A DNA stretch of 27,030 nucleotides from an uncultured Collinsella sp. (GTDB lineage Bacteria; Actinomycetota; Coriobacteriia; Coriobacteriales; Coriobacteriaceae): the NCBI GenBank assembly GCA_902478945.1, contig CABSMX010000017.1, positions 1 to 27,030 on the forward strand, given 5' to 3'. Position numbers and translations under genes: made by a program. A model generated the notes under the pieces. It did no database searches, had not been told where the DNA came from, and saw only the letters and a program-made list of their open reading frames with translations. Each line of letters starts with the position of its first letter. Position 1 is the first letter of the stretch. Below, piece by piece: positions 6,849 through 14,758 of the stretch.

Positions 6849-8760
6849 GGCAACGACCGCCGAGCGCGCACTCAACCGCAAGGGCGGCACCATGTCGCGC
6901 CTCATCAAGACGCTCTTTGGCTTCTACCCCGTGCTTTTGCCCCTCGTCGTTGTCGGCGTGGTGCTCTGCGCCATCATCAACTCCATCGGTGCGACCTTCC
7001 TTCAGAGCGCCCTGCAGATTATTAGCGAATCGTGGCAGTCGGGCGATTGGGAAGCTGCGCAGCCCAAGATTCTGCAGCTCGTGACCACCCTCGCCTGCAT
7101 CTACGGCGTCGGCATCCTGTCCTCGCTCTTCTGGAACCGCGCCATGGCCATCGTCACGCAGGGCTCGCTCGAGAAGCTGCGCGAGAAGATGTTCAACCGC
7201 ATGCAGGACCTGCCGATCCGCTACTTCGACACGCATCAGCGCGGCGACATCATGAGCCACTACACCAACGACATCGACACGCTGCGCCAGATGATCAGCC
7301 AGTCGCTGCCCAACCTGCTCATGACGACCATCGTCATCGTCACGGTGTTCTTTATCATGCTGTACTACAGCGTGTGGATGTGCCTGGTCATTGTGGCCGG
7401 CGTCGCCTTTATGACCTTTATGACCAAGCTGCTCGGCTCCAACTCCGCGCGCTTCTTTATTGCACAGCAGACCGAGCTCGGCGTGGTCGAGGGCCATATC
7501 GAGGAAGTCATGAACGGCCAGAAGGTCGTCAAGGCATTCTGCCACGAGTCTGCCGCCGAAGCCGATTTTGACGCGCGCAACGAAAAGCTCTTTGAGGTCT
7601 CGCAAAAGGCCAACATGTACGCCAACATCCTCATGCCCATCCTTATGAACCTGGGCAACCTGCTCTACGTGCTGGTCGCACTGGCAGGCGGCATTTTCCT
7701 GGCGCTGGGCGTGCCCAACCTGAGCATCTCGGGCATGGCGCTGTCCATCGCCGTCGTGGTGCCGTTCCTCAACATGACCAAGCAGTTCTGCGGACAGATC
7801 GGCCAGATCTCGCAGCAGATCAACGCCGTGGTCATGGGCCTCGCCGGTGCCGACCGCATCTTTGAGCTCATCGACAAGAAGCCCGAGGCCGACGAGGGCT
7901 ACGTGACGCTCGTCAACGCGCAGGTGAACCCCGACACCTGGCAGCTCGAGGAGACCGACCACCACACCGGCATGTGGGCGTGGAAACATCCGCACCGCGC
8001 AACCGGCGAGATCGAGTACGTGCCGCTGCGCGGCGACCTGGTCATGGACAACGTCGACTTTGGCTACACGCCCGACCACGAGGTGCTGCACGGCGTGTCC
8101 GTATTTGCCAAGCCGGGCCAGAAGGTCGCGTTTGTCGGCGCCACCGGTGCCGGCAAGACGACCATCACCAACCTCATCAACCGCTTCTATGACATCGCCG
8201 ACGGCAAGATTCGCTACGACGGCATCAACGTCAACAAGATTCGCAAGTCCGACCTGCGCCGTTCGCTGGGCGTAGTCCTGCAGGACGTCAACCTGTTCAC
8301 CGGCACCGTGATGGACAACATCCGCTACGGCAACCTGGATGCCACCGACGAGGAGTGCATCAAGGCCGCCAAGCTCGCCGGCGCCGACGACTTTATCACC
8401 CGCCTGCCCGACGGCTACGACACCATGCTCACCGGCAACGGTGCCCAGCTGTCGCAGGGCCAGCGCCAGCTGATTTCGATCGCGCGCGCCGCCGTCGCCG
8501 ATCCGCCGGCGATGATTCTGGACGAGGCCACGTCGAGCATCGATACCCGCACCGAGGCCATCGTGCAGGCAGGCATGGACAAGCTCATGGAGGGTCGCAC
8601 GACGTTTGTCATCGCGCACCGTCTCTCCACCGTGCGCAACTCCGATGCGATCATCTGCCTGGACCACGGCCGCATCATCGAGCGCGGCAACCACGACGAG
8701 TTGATCGCCAAGCGCGGGTACTACTACCAGCTCTATACCGGAGCGTTCGAGCTGGAGTAG
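6841..8760 (+). CDS. ABC exporter half-transporter, catalytic subunit
   Basis: A 639-residue partner of the preceding subunit, with six membrane helices in about residues 25-320 and a C-terminal NBD. Walker A GATGAGKT (433-440), Walker B MILDEATSS with Glu562, and switch His593 (IAHR) are canonical, while the signature is LSQGQ (537-541) rather than LSGGQ. The deviation pairs with the degenerate Walker B of the partner, as expected for an asymmetric heterodimer with one consensus ATP site. An insert of about 50 residues (350-398, rich in Trp, His and Thr) lies between the membrane domain and NBD, as in related subunits. Start at ATG 6841: GGAGG is 8 nt upstream and the codon overlaps the previous stop; upstream in-frame sequence belongs to the other gene. 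Confidence 0.93.
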   Translation: MSKATTAERALNRKGGTMSRLIKTLFGFYPVLLPLVVVGVVLCAIINSIGATFLQSALQIISESWQSGDWEAAQPKILQLVTTLACIYGVGILSSLFWNRAMAIVTQGSLEKLREKMFNRMQDLPIRYFDTHQRGDIMSHYTNDIDTLRQMISQSLPNLLMTTIVIVTVFFIMLYYSVWMCLVIVAGVAFMTFMTKLLGSNSARFFIAQQTELGVVEGHIEEVMNGQKVVKAFCHESAAEADFDARNEKLFEVSQKANMYANILMPILMNLGNLLYVLVALAGGIFLALGVPNLSISGMALSIAVVVPFLNMTKQFCGQIGQISQQINAVVMGLAGADRIFELIDKKPEADEGYVTLVNAQVNPDTWQLEETDHHTGMWAWKHPHRATGEIEYVPLRGDLVMDNVDFGYTPDHEVLHGVSVFAKPGQKVAFVGATGAGKTTITNLINRFYDIADGKIRYDGINVNKIRKSDLRRSLGVVLQDVNLFTGTVMDNIRYGNLDATDEECIKAAKLAGADDFITRLPDGYDTMLTGNGAQLSQGQRQLISIARAAVADPPAMILDEATSSIDTRTEAIVQAGMDKLMEGRTTFVIAHRLSTVRNSDAIICLDHGRIIERGNHDELIAKRGYYYQLYTGAFELE

Positions 8761-8771
8761 TTCGGCTCGCC

Positions 8772-8852
8772 GAGATGGTCGATTTGCCGCTCATTCGTCG
8801 GCATGACCCCAAGGTCAACGCCCTCATCTTTCGGGGCAAATCGACTCATCTC
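8772..8852. repeat. Long imperfect inverted repeat after the ABC operon
   Basis: GAGATGGTCGATTTGCC (8772-8788) pairs with GGCAAATCGACTCATCTC (8835-8852), leaving one bulged base and a 46-nt interior. It begins 11 nt after the stop of the second ABC gene and precedes a standard terminator. It belongs structurally with the other long-armed intergenic palindromes of the window, though its sequence is unrelated. Confidence 0.6.
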
Positions 8853-8883
8853 AACGACCCAAACACAATGCGCCGCAACGAAT

Positions 8884-8920
8884 AAAGCCTCCGCAGCCAC
8901 ACGAGCTGCGGAGGCTTTTC
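8884..8920 (+). terminator. Intrinsic terminator of the marR-ABC operon
   Basis: AAAGCCTCCGCAGC (8884-8897) pairs with GCTGCGGAGGCTTT (8905-8918), followed by TTC. The A-run on the left makes it usable from the minus strand as well, so it probably also ends the convergent GGDEF transcript (stop at 8940). Confidence 0.9.
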
Positions 8921-8939
8921 TATGCCCTCTGTTGCAAGC

Positions 8940-10031
8940 TTACCGTTCCTCGCGTTGCGGCCCGGCTGCCTCGGCTGTCTTTACGCGGTTCTTGTCGATG
9001 TACATGTTTTTGTCGGCTTGGGAAAAGAGCTCGCGCATCGTAGGCGGTTCATCAAAATCACTGGAAAGCGCATAGCCCACCGCATAGCTAATAGGCATGT
9101 CGGGGTGAGCCTCGGAATACTCGTTCACGTTCGCACGAACCCGAGCGAGACAGGACTCCACGGCAGCTCGATCGGCATCCCACAGCACCGCGATAAACTC
9201 ATCGCCGCCGTCGCGACCCACGAAGCAGGTCTCGGACGACACACGCCCCAGCTGCCGGGCAAAAGAGCGGATGTATTCGTCGCCCTTCTCGTGACCAAAG
9301 CTGTTATTGACCGCATGCAGATTGTTAAGGTCGAAAACGCACACCGCAACGGGCGCCTCCGCGGAGATGGGCTGCTCCTGCCCCAAGATCTCCTCGCACT
9401 TGTTCTTGTTGGGCAGTCCCGTGGCTTCGTCGAGATAGACTTTGCTCTGCAGTTCGCGATTGAGCGCGGCAGTTCGCACCGCGCGAACAAGTTCGACCGC
9501 AAAGGTCGCCACCAAGCCCACGATGTCGATGATCACCAAGCCCTCGAGATAGTTGAGCGCCGACGCCTTCTCCTGAGAGTAGTCCTCTGCAAGTCGCGTG
9601 GCATCGTCGCAAATGCCAAAGAACTCCTCGCTCATGGCGATGATGTCAGTGTTCTCGTAGCCGACTTCGCGCACGCGAATGATCTCGGCACAAAGCTCAT
9701 CAAAATAATTTGCAAGCTCGGTCATCTTTGCCTGATACTCGTCGTCGTCGAGACGGACGAGGTTGAGGTCGTCACTTCCGTAACGCAAACCGTTGATGTA
9801 TGAATCCACGGCTTTGAGCAGGTCATCTTGAGGCTGGCCCGCGTCCTCGAGCTTAACGATTCGCTGCGTGGTACCGCGCACCAGACCGGCGTAGTTGACC
9901 ACACGCGCCGTGCCCTGGATATCGGAGACGAGCAGCATAACGTTGATGAAGAAGAAGATGAGAACTGCCGTGAGCACCATCATGAGCAGACGCACCGCCT
10001 GGCTGGCTTTCTTGGCGACAGAAGTATTCAC
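8940..10031 (-). CDS. Membrane-anchored GGDEF diguanylate cyclase
   Basis: A 363-residue inner-membrane signalling protein: TM1 at about residues 14-35, a helical sensor region of about 125 residues resembling type IV pili methyl-accepting (PilJ-type) N-terminal sensors, TM2 at about 164-184, then a GGDEF domain. The catalytic loop GRDGGDEF (about 273-279) is intact and preceded by VFDLNNLHAVNNSFGHEKGD, with the metal- and base-binding residues, so c-di-GMP synthesis is predicted. The RxxD inhibitory site normally just before the loop is absent (SSET there), so product inhibition may be missing. I chose GTG 10031 because GGGGGAG lies 7 nt upstream; an in-frame GTG at 10088 lacks this and adds a non-homologous leader. 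It converges on the ABC operon. Confidence 0.88.
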   Translation of the reverse strand: MNTSVAKKASQAVRLLMMVLTAVLIFFFINVMLLVSDIQGTARVVNYAGLVRGTTQRIVKLEDAGQPQDDLLKAVDSYINGLRYGSDDLNLVRLDDDEYQAKMTELANYFDELCAEIIRVREVGYENTDIIAMSEEFFGICDDATRLAEDYSQEKASALNYLEGLVIIDIVGLVATFAVELVRAVRTAALNRELQSKVYLDEATGLPNKNKCEEILGQEQPISAEAPVAVCVFDLNNLHAVNNSFGHEKGDEYIRSFARQLGRVSSETCFVGRDGGDEFIAVLWDADRAAVESCLARVRANVNEYSEAHPDMPISYAVGYALSSDFDEPPTMRELFSQADKNMYIDKNRVKTAEAAGPQREER

Positions 10032-10167
10032 AAGTTCACTCCCCCAAATGACAAAAGAGTAGGTGGCGCATAGCGTCTCGTAAATCACGTGGGGTCAACT
10101 CTACCAGATGATTTTTCTAGGACGGGGGCTATTTTGCGCCTCAGCTTGGTTCGTTCGCCACGAAATG
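10032..10167. other. Intergenic DNA upstream of the GGDEF gene
   Basis: Non-coding stretch that should hold the leftward promoter of the GGDEF gene. I see no convincing -35/-10 pair and no hairpin before the palindromic element that starts at 10168. Confidence 0.3.
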
Positions 10168-10305
10168 GGCCTATCTACTACGTTTAACCGATCACCCTCA
10201 ACCATACCGAATTTCGCAAAATAAAAACCGCAGGTAAACAGCTTGCCGATTTTCGGAAAACCCAGGTATGGTCAGCCCCTGCAGGTAAAACGTAGTAGAT
10301 AGGCC
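10168..10305. repeat. Long covarying palindromic element, copy 2
   Basis: GGCCTATCTACTACGTTT (10168-10185) and AAACGTAGTAGATAGGCC (10288-10305) are perfect 18-bp inverted arms, with partial pairing just outside (GAAAT/GTTTTC). An inner stem ACCATACC/GGTATGGT is nested inside. The interior core AAAACCGCAGGTAAACAGCT (from 10224) followed by TGCCGATTTTCGGAAAA is nearly identical to that at 4072-4107, while the arms differ from those of copy 1. It lies between divergent dgc and tex genes, as copy 1 lies between divergent pdxK and marR. Confidence 0.8.
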
Positions 10306-10398
10306 GTTTTCATGGCGCGGTCCCAAAACAGTCTTTTGGGACGGGTGGTATCCTTGGTAGCCCTGTGCTGCAAACGCACCTTAAACGCAAGGAGTCCC

Positions 10399-12546
10399 AT
10401 GGATCTTATCGCCCAGCTCGCACGCGAGCTCAACCTTAAGGCCGCCAACATCGAGGCATCCGTCAAGCTCATCGACGAGGGCAACACCATCCCCTTTATC
10501 TCGCGTTACCGCAAGGAAGCCACGGGCGGCATGGACGACGTCGCCCTGCGCGCCCTCGACGAGCGCCTGTCCTACCTGCGCAATCTTGAGCAGCGTAAAG
10601 AGGACGTCATTCTGCTTATCGACGCCCAGGGCAAACTCACGCCCGAACTCGAGCAGCAGATTCGCGAGGCCACGCAGCTCCAGCGTGTCGAGGACCTCTA
10701 CAAGCCCTACCGCAAAAAGCGCATGACCCGCGCGCAGAAGGCCCGCGAGGCAGGCCTGGAGCCGCTTGCCAACATGATCATCATGCAGGCCTCGGCCAAG
10801 GGCAGCGCACTCGACGCCGCCGCGGACTACGTCAACGAGGAAGCCGGCTTCGACACACCCGAGAAGGCGCTCGCCGGCGCCGCCGACATCGTGGCCGAGA
10901 CGGTGGCCGAAGACCCCGAGAACGTCGCCGACCTGCGCGCCTTTACGCAAAACACCGCCGATATCGTCGTCGAGGCCACCGACCCCGCCGAGAAGACCCC
11001 CTACGAGCCGTACTACAGCTATGACGAGCCACTGCGCCGTATACCCAACCACCGCGTGCTGGCTATCGACCGCGGTGAGCGCGAGGGCAAGCTCCGCGTG
11101 CGCGTGAACGTCGACGGCGCTGCCGCCACGGCACGCCTCGGCAGCCGTTGGCCCCGACGCCAGGGCGTCTTCGCGCCTGTTTTTGATGCCGCCATCGCCG
11201 ACGGCTACAAGCGCCTGATGGCCCCCTCGCTGGAGCGCGAGGCCCGCGCCAAACTCACCGTTCGCGCCCAGACCGAGGCCATCAACGTCTTTGCCAAGAA
11301 TCTCGAGGGGCTGCTCTCGGCACGCCCCGTGCGCGGTGCCCGCGTGCTCGCGCTCGATCCGGGCTACCGTACCGGCTGCAAGGTCGCCGTCATGGACGAG
11401 ACCGGCAAGCTACTCGACCACGGCGTGGTCTACCCCACCAAGCCGCGCCACGACGTCGCCGGCACCAAGCGCGAGCTCGCCCGCCTCGTCAAGAAGGACG
11501 GCGTCAACACCATCGTCATCGGCAACGGCACCGCCAGCCGCGAGACCGAGGAAGTCGTCTCGGAGTTTATCGCCGAGCAAGCGCCTGGGCTGCGATACAC
11601 CATCGTCAACGAGGCCGGCGCATCGGTGTACTCCGCCTCCGAGCTTGCCAGCCAGGAATATCCCGACCTAGACGTCACCGTGCGTGGCGCCATGAGCCTG
11701 GGCCGTCGCCTGCAAGACCCGCTGGCAGAGCTCGTCAAGATTCCGCCCCAGTCTATCGGCGTGGGCCAGTACCAGCACGACCTTGACCAGGCCGAGCTCT
11801 CGCGCACCCTGGGCCACGTAGTGGAGGACGTCGTCAACCGTGTGGGCGTCGACGTCAACACCGCGAGCGCGAGCCTGCTGGGATACGTATCGGGCATTAC
11901 GCCGAGCGTGGCCAAAAACATCGTGGCCTACCGCGAGGAAAACGGCGCCTTTACCGATCGCCGCCAGCTCAAGAAGGTCCCCAAGCTGGGACCCAAGGCA
12001 TATCTCAACGCTGCAGGTTTCCTGCGCATCAGCGGCGGCAAGAACCCACTCGACGCGACGAGCGTCCACCCCGAGAGCTACGAGGTGGCCACGTCCGTCC
12101 TGGAACGCACAGGCGTTAAAGCCAGCGAGCTCAGCCGCGGCGGCGTGCCCGACATCGAGCGCCGTCTGGGCAGCATCTCGACGCTGGCAAGCGACCTGGG
12201 CTGCGGCACCCTAACGCTCATCGACATTGTCAACGAGCTCAAGAAACCCGGCCGCGACCCGCGCGACGACGCGCCCGAGGTGGTCTTTAGCCGCTCGGCA
12301 CTTTCCATCGACGACCTGGAGCCCGGCATGGAACTCAAGGGCACGGTGCGCAACGTTGTGGACTTTGGCGCCTTCGTCGACGTGGGCGTGCACCAGGACG
12401 GCCTCGTGCACATCTCCAAGCTGGCCAACCGCTTCGTCAAGCACCCCAGCGACGTGGTACGCGTCGGCGACACGGTCAAGGTGTGGGTCGAGAAGGTCAA
12501 TCGCGACCGCAAAAAGATCTCCCTCACCATGGTGCAGGGGAAGTAG
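10399..12546 (+). CDS. tex: Tex, S1-domain RNA-binding transcription factor
   Basis: A 715-residue protein with all Tex domains in order: an N-terminal helical region (IPFISRYRKEATGGMDD at about 34-50), a YqgF/RuvC-like RNase fold (VLALDPGYRTGCKVAVMD at about 316-333), tandem helix-hairpin-helix motifs (about 480-565; VNTASASLLGYVSGI and VPKLGPKAYLNAAGFLRI) and a C-terminal S1 domain (about 645-713; GTVRNVVDFGAFVDV, DGLVHISKL, KISLTM). Tex is the bacterial relative of Spt6, binding RNA and RNA polymerase and influencing transcription and stress or virulence gene expression. Start at ATG 10399, with AAGGAG 5 nt upstream; an in-frame ATG at 10312 adds an unrelated Cys/Arg leader. It is monocistronic, with hairpins downstream. 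Length is slightly below the usual 720-780 residues. Confidence 0.95.
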   Translation: MDLIAQLARELNLKAANIEASVKLIDEGNTIPFISRYRKEATGGMDDVALRALDERLSYLRNLEQRKEDVILLIDAQGKLTPELEQQIREATQLQRVEDLYKPYRKKRMTRAQKAREAGLEPLANMIIMQASAKGSALDAAADYVNEEAGFDTPEKALAGAADIVAETVAEDPENVADLRAFTQNTADIVVEATDPAEKTPYEPYYSYDEPLRRIPNHRVLAIDRGEREGKLRVRVNVDGAAATARLGSRWPRRQGVFAPVFDAAIADGYKRLMAPSLEREARAKLTVRAQTEAINVFAKNLEGLLSARPVRGARVLALDPGYRTGCKVAVMDETGKLLDHGVVYPTKPRHDVAGTKRELARLVKKDGVNTIVIGNGTASRETEEVVSEFIAEQAPGLRYTIVNEAGASVYSASELASQEYPDLDVTVRGAMSLGRRLQDPLAELVKIPPQSIGVGQYQHDLDQAELSRTLGHVVEDVVNRVGVDVNTASASLLGYVSGITPSVAKNIVAYREENGAFTDRRQLKKVPKLGPKAYLNAAGFLRISGGKNPLDATSVHPESYEVATSVLERTGVKASELSRGGVPDIERRLGSISTLASDLGCGTLTLIDIVNELKKPGRDPRDDAPEVVFSRSALSIDDLEPGMELKGTVRNVVDFGAFVDVGVHQDGLVHISKLANRFVKHPSDVVRVGDTVKVWVEKVNRDRKKISLTMVQGK

Positions 12547-12584
12547 CAGCAAAGGACGAACCACCGCTGCCCATCGTCGAACTT

Positions 12585-12615
12585 GCAAGTTTTCTCACCC
12601 AATGGGAAAACTTGC
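12585..12615 (+). terminator. Hairpin downstream of tex
   Basis: GCAAGTTTTC (12585-12594) pairs perfectly with GAAAACTTGC (12606-12615), with CCC/GGG closing the loop. It lies 38 nt after the tex stop. No T-run follows, so a factor-dependent or RNA-stabilising role is equally possible. Confidence 0.45.
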
Positions 12616-12850
12616 AGATACCGCAACAAAACTTTCGCTTGCATATGGACGTTGAACTGCTAAACACTTTACCTACGTTTATCAAGGCGTGAGCTGCGGG
12701 TTTTTATCTTCTCGGCGAACGGTTTTGCAGCTTTACCATTTTTATATCGCCGCCCCAGCGGCAAAACGTTTTTGCCGATCATTGCGTTTGATTCCGTTCA
12801 CGGAACAGAAGCAGCGCCTCACCGGATCGTTTTCACAATCGCTCCAAAGC
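12616..12850. other. Gene-free spacer between tex and the PTS operon
   Basis: No ORF with family support or a ribosome-binding site. The one clear structure is the palindrome CGGCAAAACGTTTTTGCCG at 12759-12777. CTGCGGGTTTTTATC near 12696-12710 looks like a terminator right half without its left half. Confidence 0.4.
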
Positions 12851-12890
12851 AAAAAGCGGTGACGCCTCATTTGAGACGTCACCGCTTCCG
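12851..12890 (-). terminator. Intrinsic terminator of the PTS operon
   Basis: AAGCGGTGACGCCTC (from 12854) pairs with GAGACGTCACCGCTT (to 12887), with one mismatch and a short loop. Read on the minus strand the stem is followed by a run of five T (12855-12851), 55 nt past the IIC stop. This is a strong leftward terminator. Confidence 0.9.
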
Positions 12891-12944
12891 TGTAGGAGCC
12901 GGTTATCGGAGCTCCACCCGATTGGGGCTTAACGTATGCCTGGA

Positions 12945-14336
12945 TTACTCTTCCTCAACGTGGTTAATCACAGCACCCTTGGTGTGGATGAAGTTGGGGA
13001 CGAAGGCGACGACCAGAAGGACAGCGAGAATCGCGTAGACACCGGTGGTACCGAAGGCCTCGGCAGCGCGGCCAAGCGTAATACCAATGACGGAGAAATC
13101 GAAGTCGCCGAACGTAGTGTTCTTGAAGCCAAAGACGTCAAGAACGGGCAGGAGCAGGGCCGGGGCAAAGGTGATGAGCAGGCCGTTGACGAAAGCACCA
13201 AGAGCTGCGCCCTTGCGACCGCCGGTAGCATTGCCGTAGATGCCTGCGGTAGCACCGCAGAAGAAGTGGGGAACCATGCCCGGGATGATGAAGATGCCCA
13301 GGGTAGCGCCCACGATGAACATACCGACCACGCCACCGATGAAGGAAGCGACAAAGCCGAGGATGACGGCAGTGGGAGCATAGGGGAAGAAGACGGCGCA
13401 GTCGACGGCAGGGATAGCGCCAGGGATCAGCTTGTTGGAGATGCCCTGGAAAGCCGGGACCAGGTCGGCGAGGATCATACGAACGCCGTTGTAGACGATG
13501 GTGACACCAACGGCGAAGGACAGGGCACAGGTCAGGGCATAGACGATTACATTGTCGCCGCCAGCGGTCTTGGTAACAACCGCAGGATCTGCGATGTAAG
13601 CGGCGAAAGCGGTAACCAAGTAGAAGAAGGCCATGGTAAGAGCCGTGGAGATGGTGGTGTCGCGCAGGAAGGAGAACTTCTCGGGAACCTCGATCTTCTC
13701 GGTGCTGTTCTCCTCGGCGTCCTTAGCAAAAAGCGTACCGACTGCAGCGGAGATGTAATAGGCGAGTGAACCGAAGTGGCCCATGGCGATTTCATCGCCA
13801 TCGGTAACCTTCTCGGTGAAACGCTGACCAACGGCGGGAAGCATAGCGCTCACGAGGCCCAGGAACATGCCGCCCACGATGACAAGCTGGACATCCTGGA
13901 AGCCAGATGCCTGCAGAACGGCAGACAGCAGGCAAGCCATGAACATGCTGTGATGGCCCGTCAGGAAGATGTACTTAAACTTGGTAAAGCGGGCAATGAT
14001 AATGTTCACGACGTAGCCGAGAATCAGGATCATCATGGTCTGAACGCCGAGGACGCTCTGAGCCATCGAAACGACGACCTCGTTGTTGGGCACGACGCCG
14101 GTGATGTGGAAACCGGTCTCGATGAAGGTACCCAGCGGAGCAAGGTTCTCCTGAACAACAGCGGCGCCGGCAGACAGCATGATGTAACCCAGAATGGGCT
14201 TCAGGGTGCCCGTCATCACCTTGTGGGCAGGACGCTTAAGCGCGACAAGGCCCACAAAGGCAAATAGACCCATGATCCATGCTGGCTTGGTCAGAATCGA
14301 TTGGATAAACTCAAGTATGGGAAGGATGGCTTGCAT
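12945..14336 (-). CDS. PTS IIC component, ascorbate (UlaA) family
   Basis: A 463-residue integral membrane permease, close to the 465 residues of E. coli UlaA, with about ten or eleven hydrophobic segments. Family-typical stretches include FAFVGLVALKRP near the N-terminus, the substrate-loop region TGHHSMFMACLL, AIPAVDCAVFFPYAPTAVIL and GMVPHFFCGATAGIYGNATG. It would form the translocation path for a sugar or sugar acid phosphorylated on entry. Start at ATG 14336, with AAAGGAAG 5 nt upstream; an in-frame extension to 14381 lacks family match. It is last in the aldolase-IIA-IIB-IIC operon and is followed by a strong terminator. The Ula family is broader than ascorbate, and the ascorbate catabolic genes are absent here, so the substrate is left open. 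Confidence 0.9.
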   Translation of the reverse strand: MQAILPILEFIQSILTKPAWIMGLFAFVGLVALKRPAHKVMTGTLKPILGYIMLSAGAAVVQENLAPLGTFIETGFHITGVVPNNEVVVSMAQSVLGVQTMMILILGYVVNIIIARFTKFKYIFLTGHHSMFMACLLSAVLQASGFQDVQLVIVGGMFLGLVSAMLPAVGQRFTEKVTDGDEIAMGHFGSLAYYISAAVGTLFAKDAEENSTEKIEVPEKFSFLRDTTISTALTMAFFYLVTAFAAYIADPAVVTKTAGGDNVIVYALTCALSFAVGVTIVYNGVRMILADLVPAFQGISNKLIPGAIPAVDCAVFFPYAPTAVILGFVASFIGGVVGMFIVGATLGIFIIPGMVPHFFCGATAGIYGNATGGRKGAALGAFVNGLLITFAPALLLPVLDVFGFKNTTFGDFDFSVIGITLGRAAEAFGTTGVYAILAVLLVVAFVPNFIHTKGAVINHVEEE

Positions 14337-14360
14337 CTGCGCTTCCTTTCTCTCTAACGT

Positions 14361-14399
14361 GGGCGCGTTTCCCTCTTCCACAGGGAACCGCCCTTTTTT
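14361..14399 (+). terminator. Terminator-shaped hairpin between IIB and IIC
   Basis: GGGC..GTTTCCCT and AGGGAAC.GCCC (14361-14393) form a long hairpin followed by TTTTTT on the plus strand, although the operon runs leftward. It may stop antisense transcripts, or serve as a processing or stabilising stem in the leftward mRNA that sets IIB above IIC expression. Confidence 0.5.
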
Positions 14400-14407
14400 G
14401 TGCCGCT

Positions 14408-14683
14408 TTAGGCGTTAGCGGCGGCCGCCTTGATTGCCTCGAGGGCGTCTTCGCGGATCTTCTTCTTGTTCACATAGCTGCGAACGATCACAACGTTGCC
14501 GTGGAGCTCGGGAGCGAGTTCCTTAACGGTGATGAACAGATCCGGATTTGCGGAAGAAGCACCATTCAGGTCCATAGACTCAACGTCGGCCTTGATGCCC
14601 TCCTCCTCGCAAAGCTCCTCGACTTTGCCAGCGAGCATCAGGCTAGACCCGATGCCGTTTCCGCATACGGTGATGATATGCAT
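14408..14683 (-). CDS. PTS IIB component, ascorbate/UlaB type
   Basis: A 91-residue soluble phosphocarrier. The phosphorylation site is Cys7 in the N-terminal P-loop VCGNGIGSSLML, characteristic of ascorbate/lactose-superfamily IIB proteins. The remainder alternates beta strands and helices (ADVESMDLNG, DLFITVKEL, NVVIVRSYVNKKKI). It would take phosphate from IIA and pass it to the sugar at IIC on the inner face of the membrane. Start ATG 14683 is preceded by GAGAGGAAGG. It is 75 nt downstream of the IIA gene and 71 nt upstream of IIC; both gaps contain hairpins, suggesting differential message stability. Slightly shorter than UlaB (about 101 residues) but complete. Confidence 0.9.
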   Translation of the reverse strand: MHIITVCGNGIGSSLMLAGKVEELCEEEGIKADVESMDLNGASSANPDLFITVKELAPELHGNVVIVRSYVNKKKIREDALEAIKAAAANA

Positions 14684-14706
14684 GGCAACCTTCCTCTCCT
14701 ACACAT

Positions 14707-14746
14707 GACGGTTTTCCGTCTATCCAAAAGCGGCGACGCATCGCCG
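14707..14746 (-). other. Two small hairpins between IIA and IIB
   Basis: CGGCGA/TCGCCG (14731-14746) followed on the minus strand by CTTTTGG, and GACGG/CCGTC around TTTT (14707-14720). Neither is a full terminator. They probably act as attenuating or mRNA-processing stems between two co-transcribed genes. Confidence 0.4.
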
Positions 14747-14758
14747 TGCCATTAAGGC

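Noticed and set aside
4965..6908. A 647-codon open frame antisense to the first ABC gene, and similar long antisense frames at 6739-8694, 21084-23108 and 23120-25105
   Set aside because: All lie opposite unmistakable conserved genes, have low-complexity His/Val/Asp/Arg-rich translations and no ribosome-binding site. They follow from GC-biased third codon positions.
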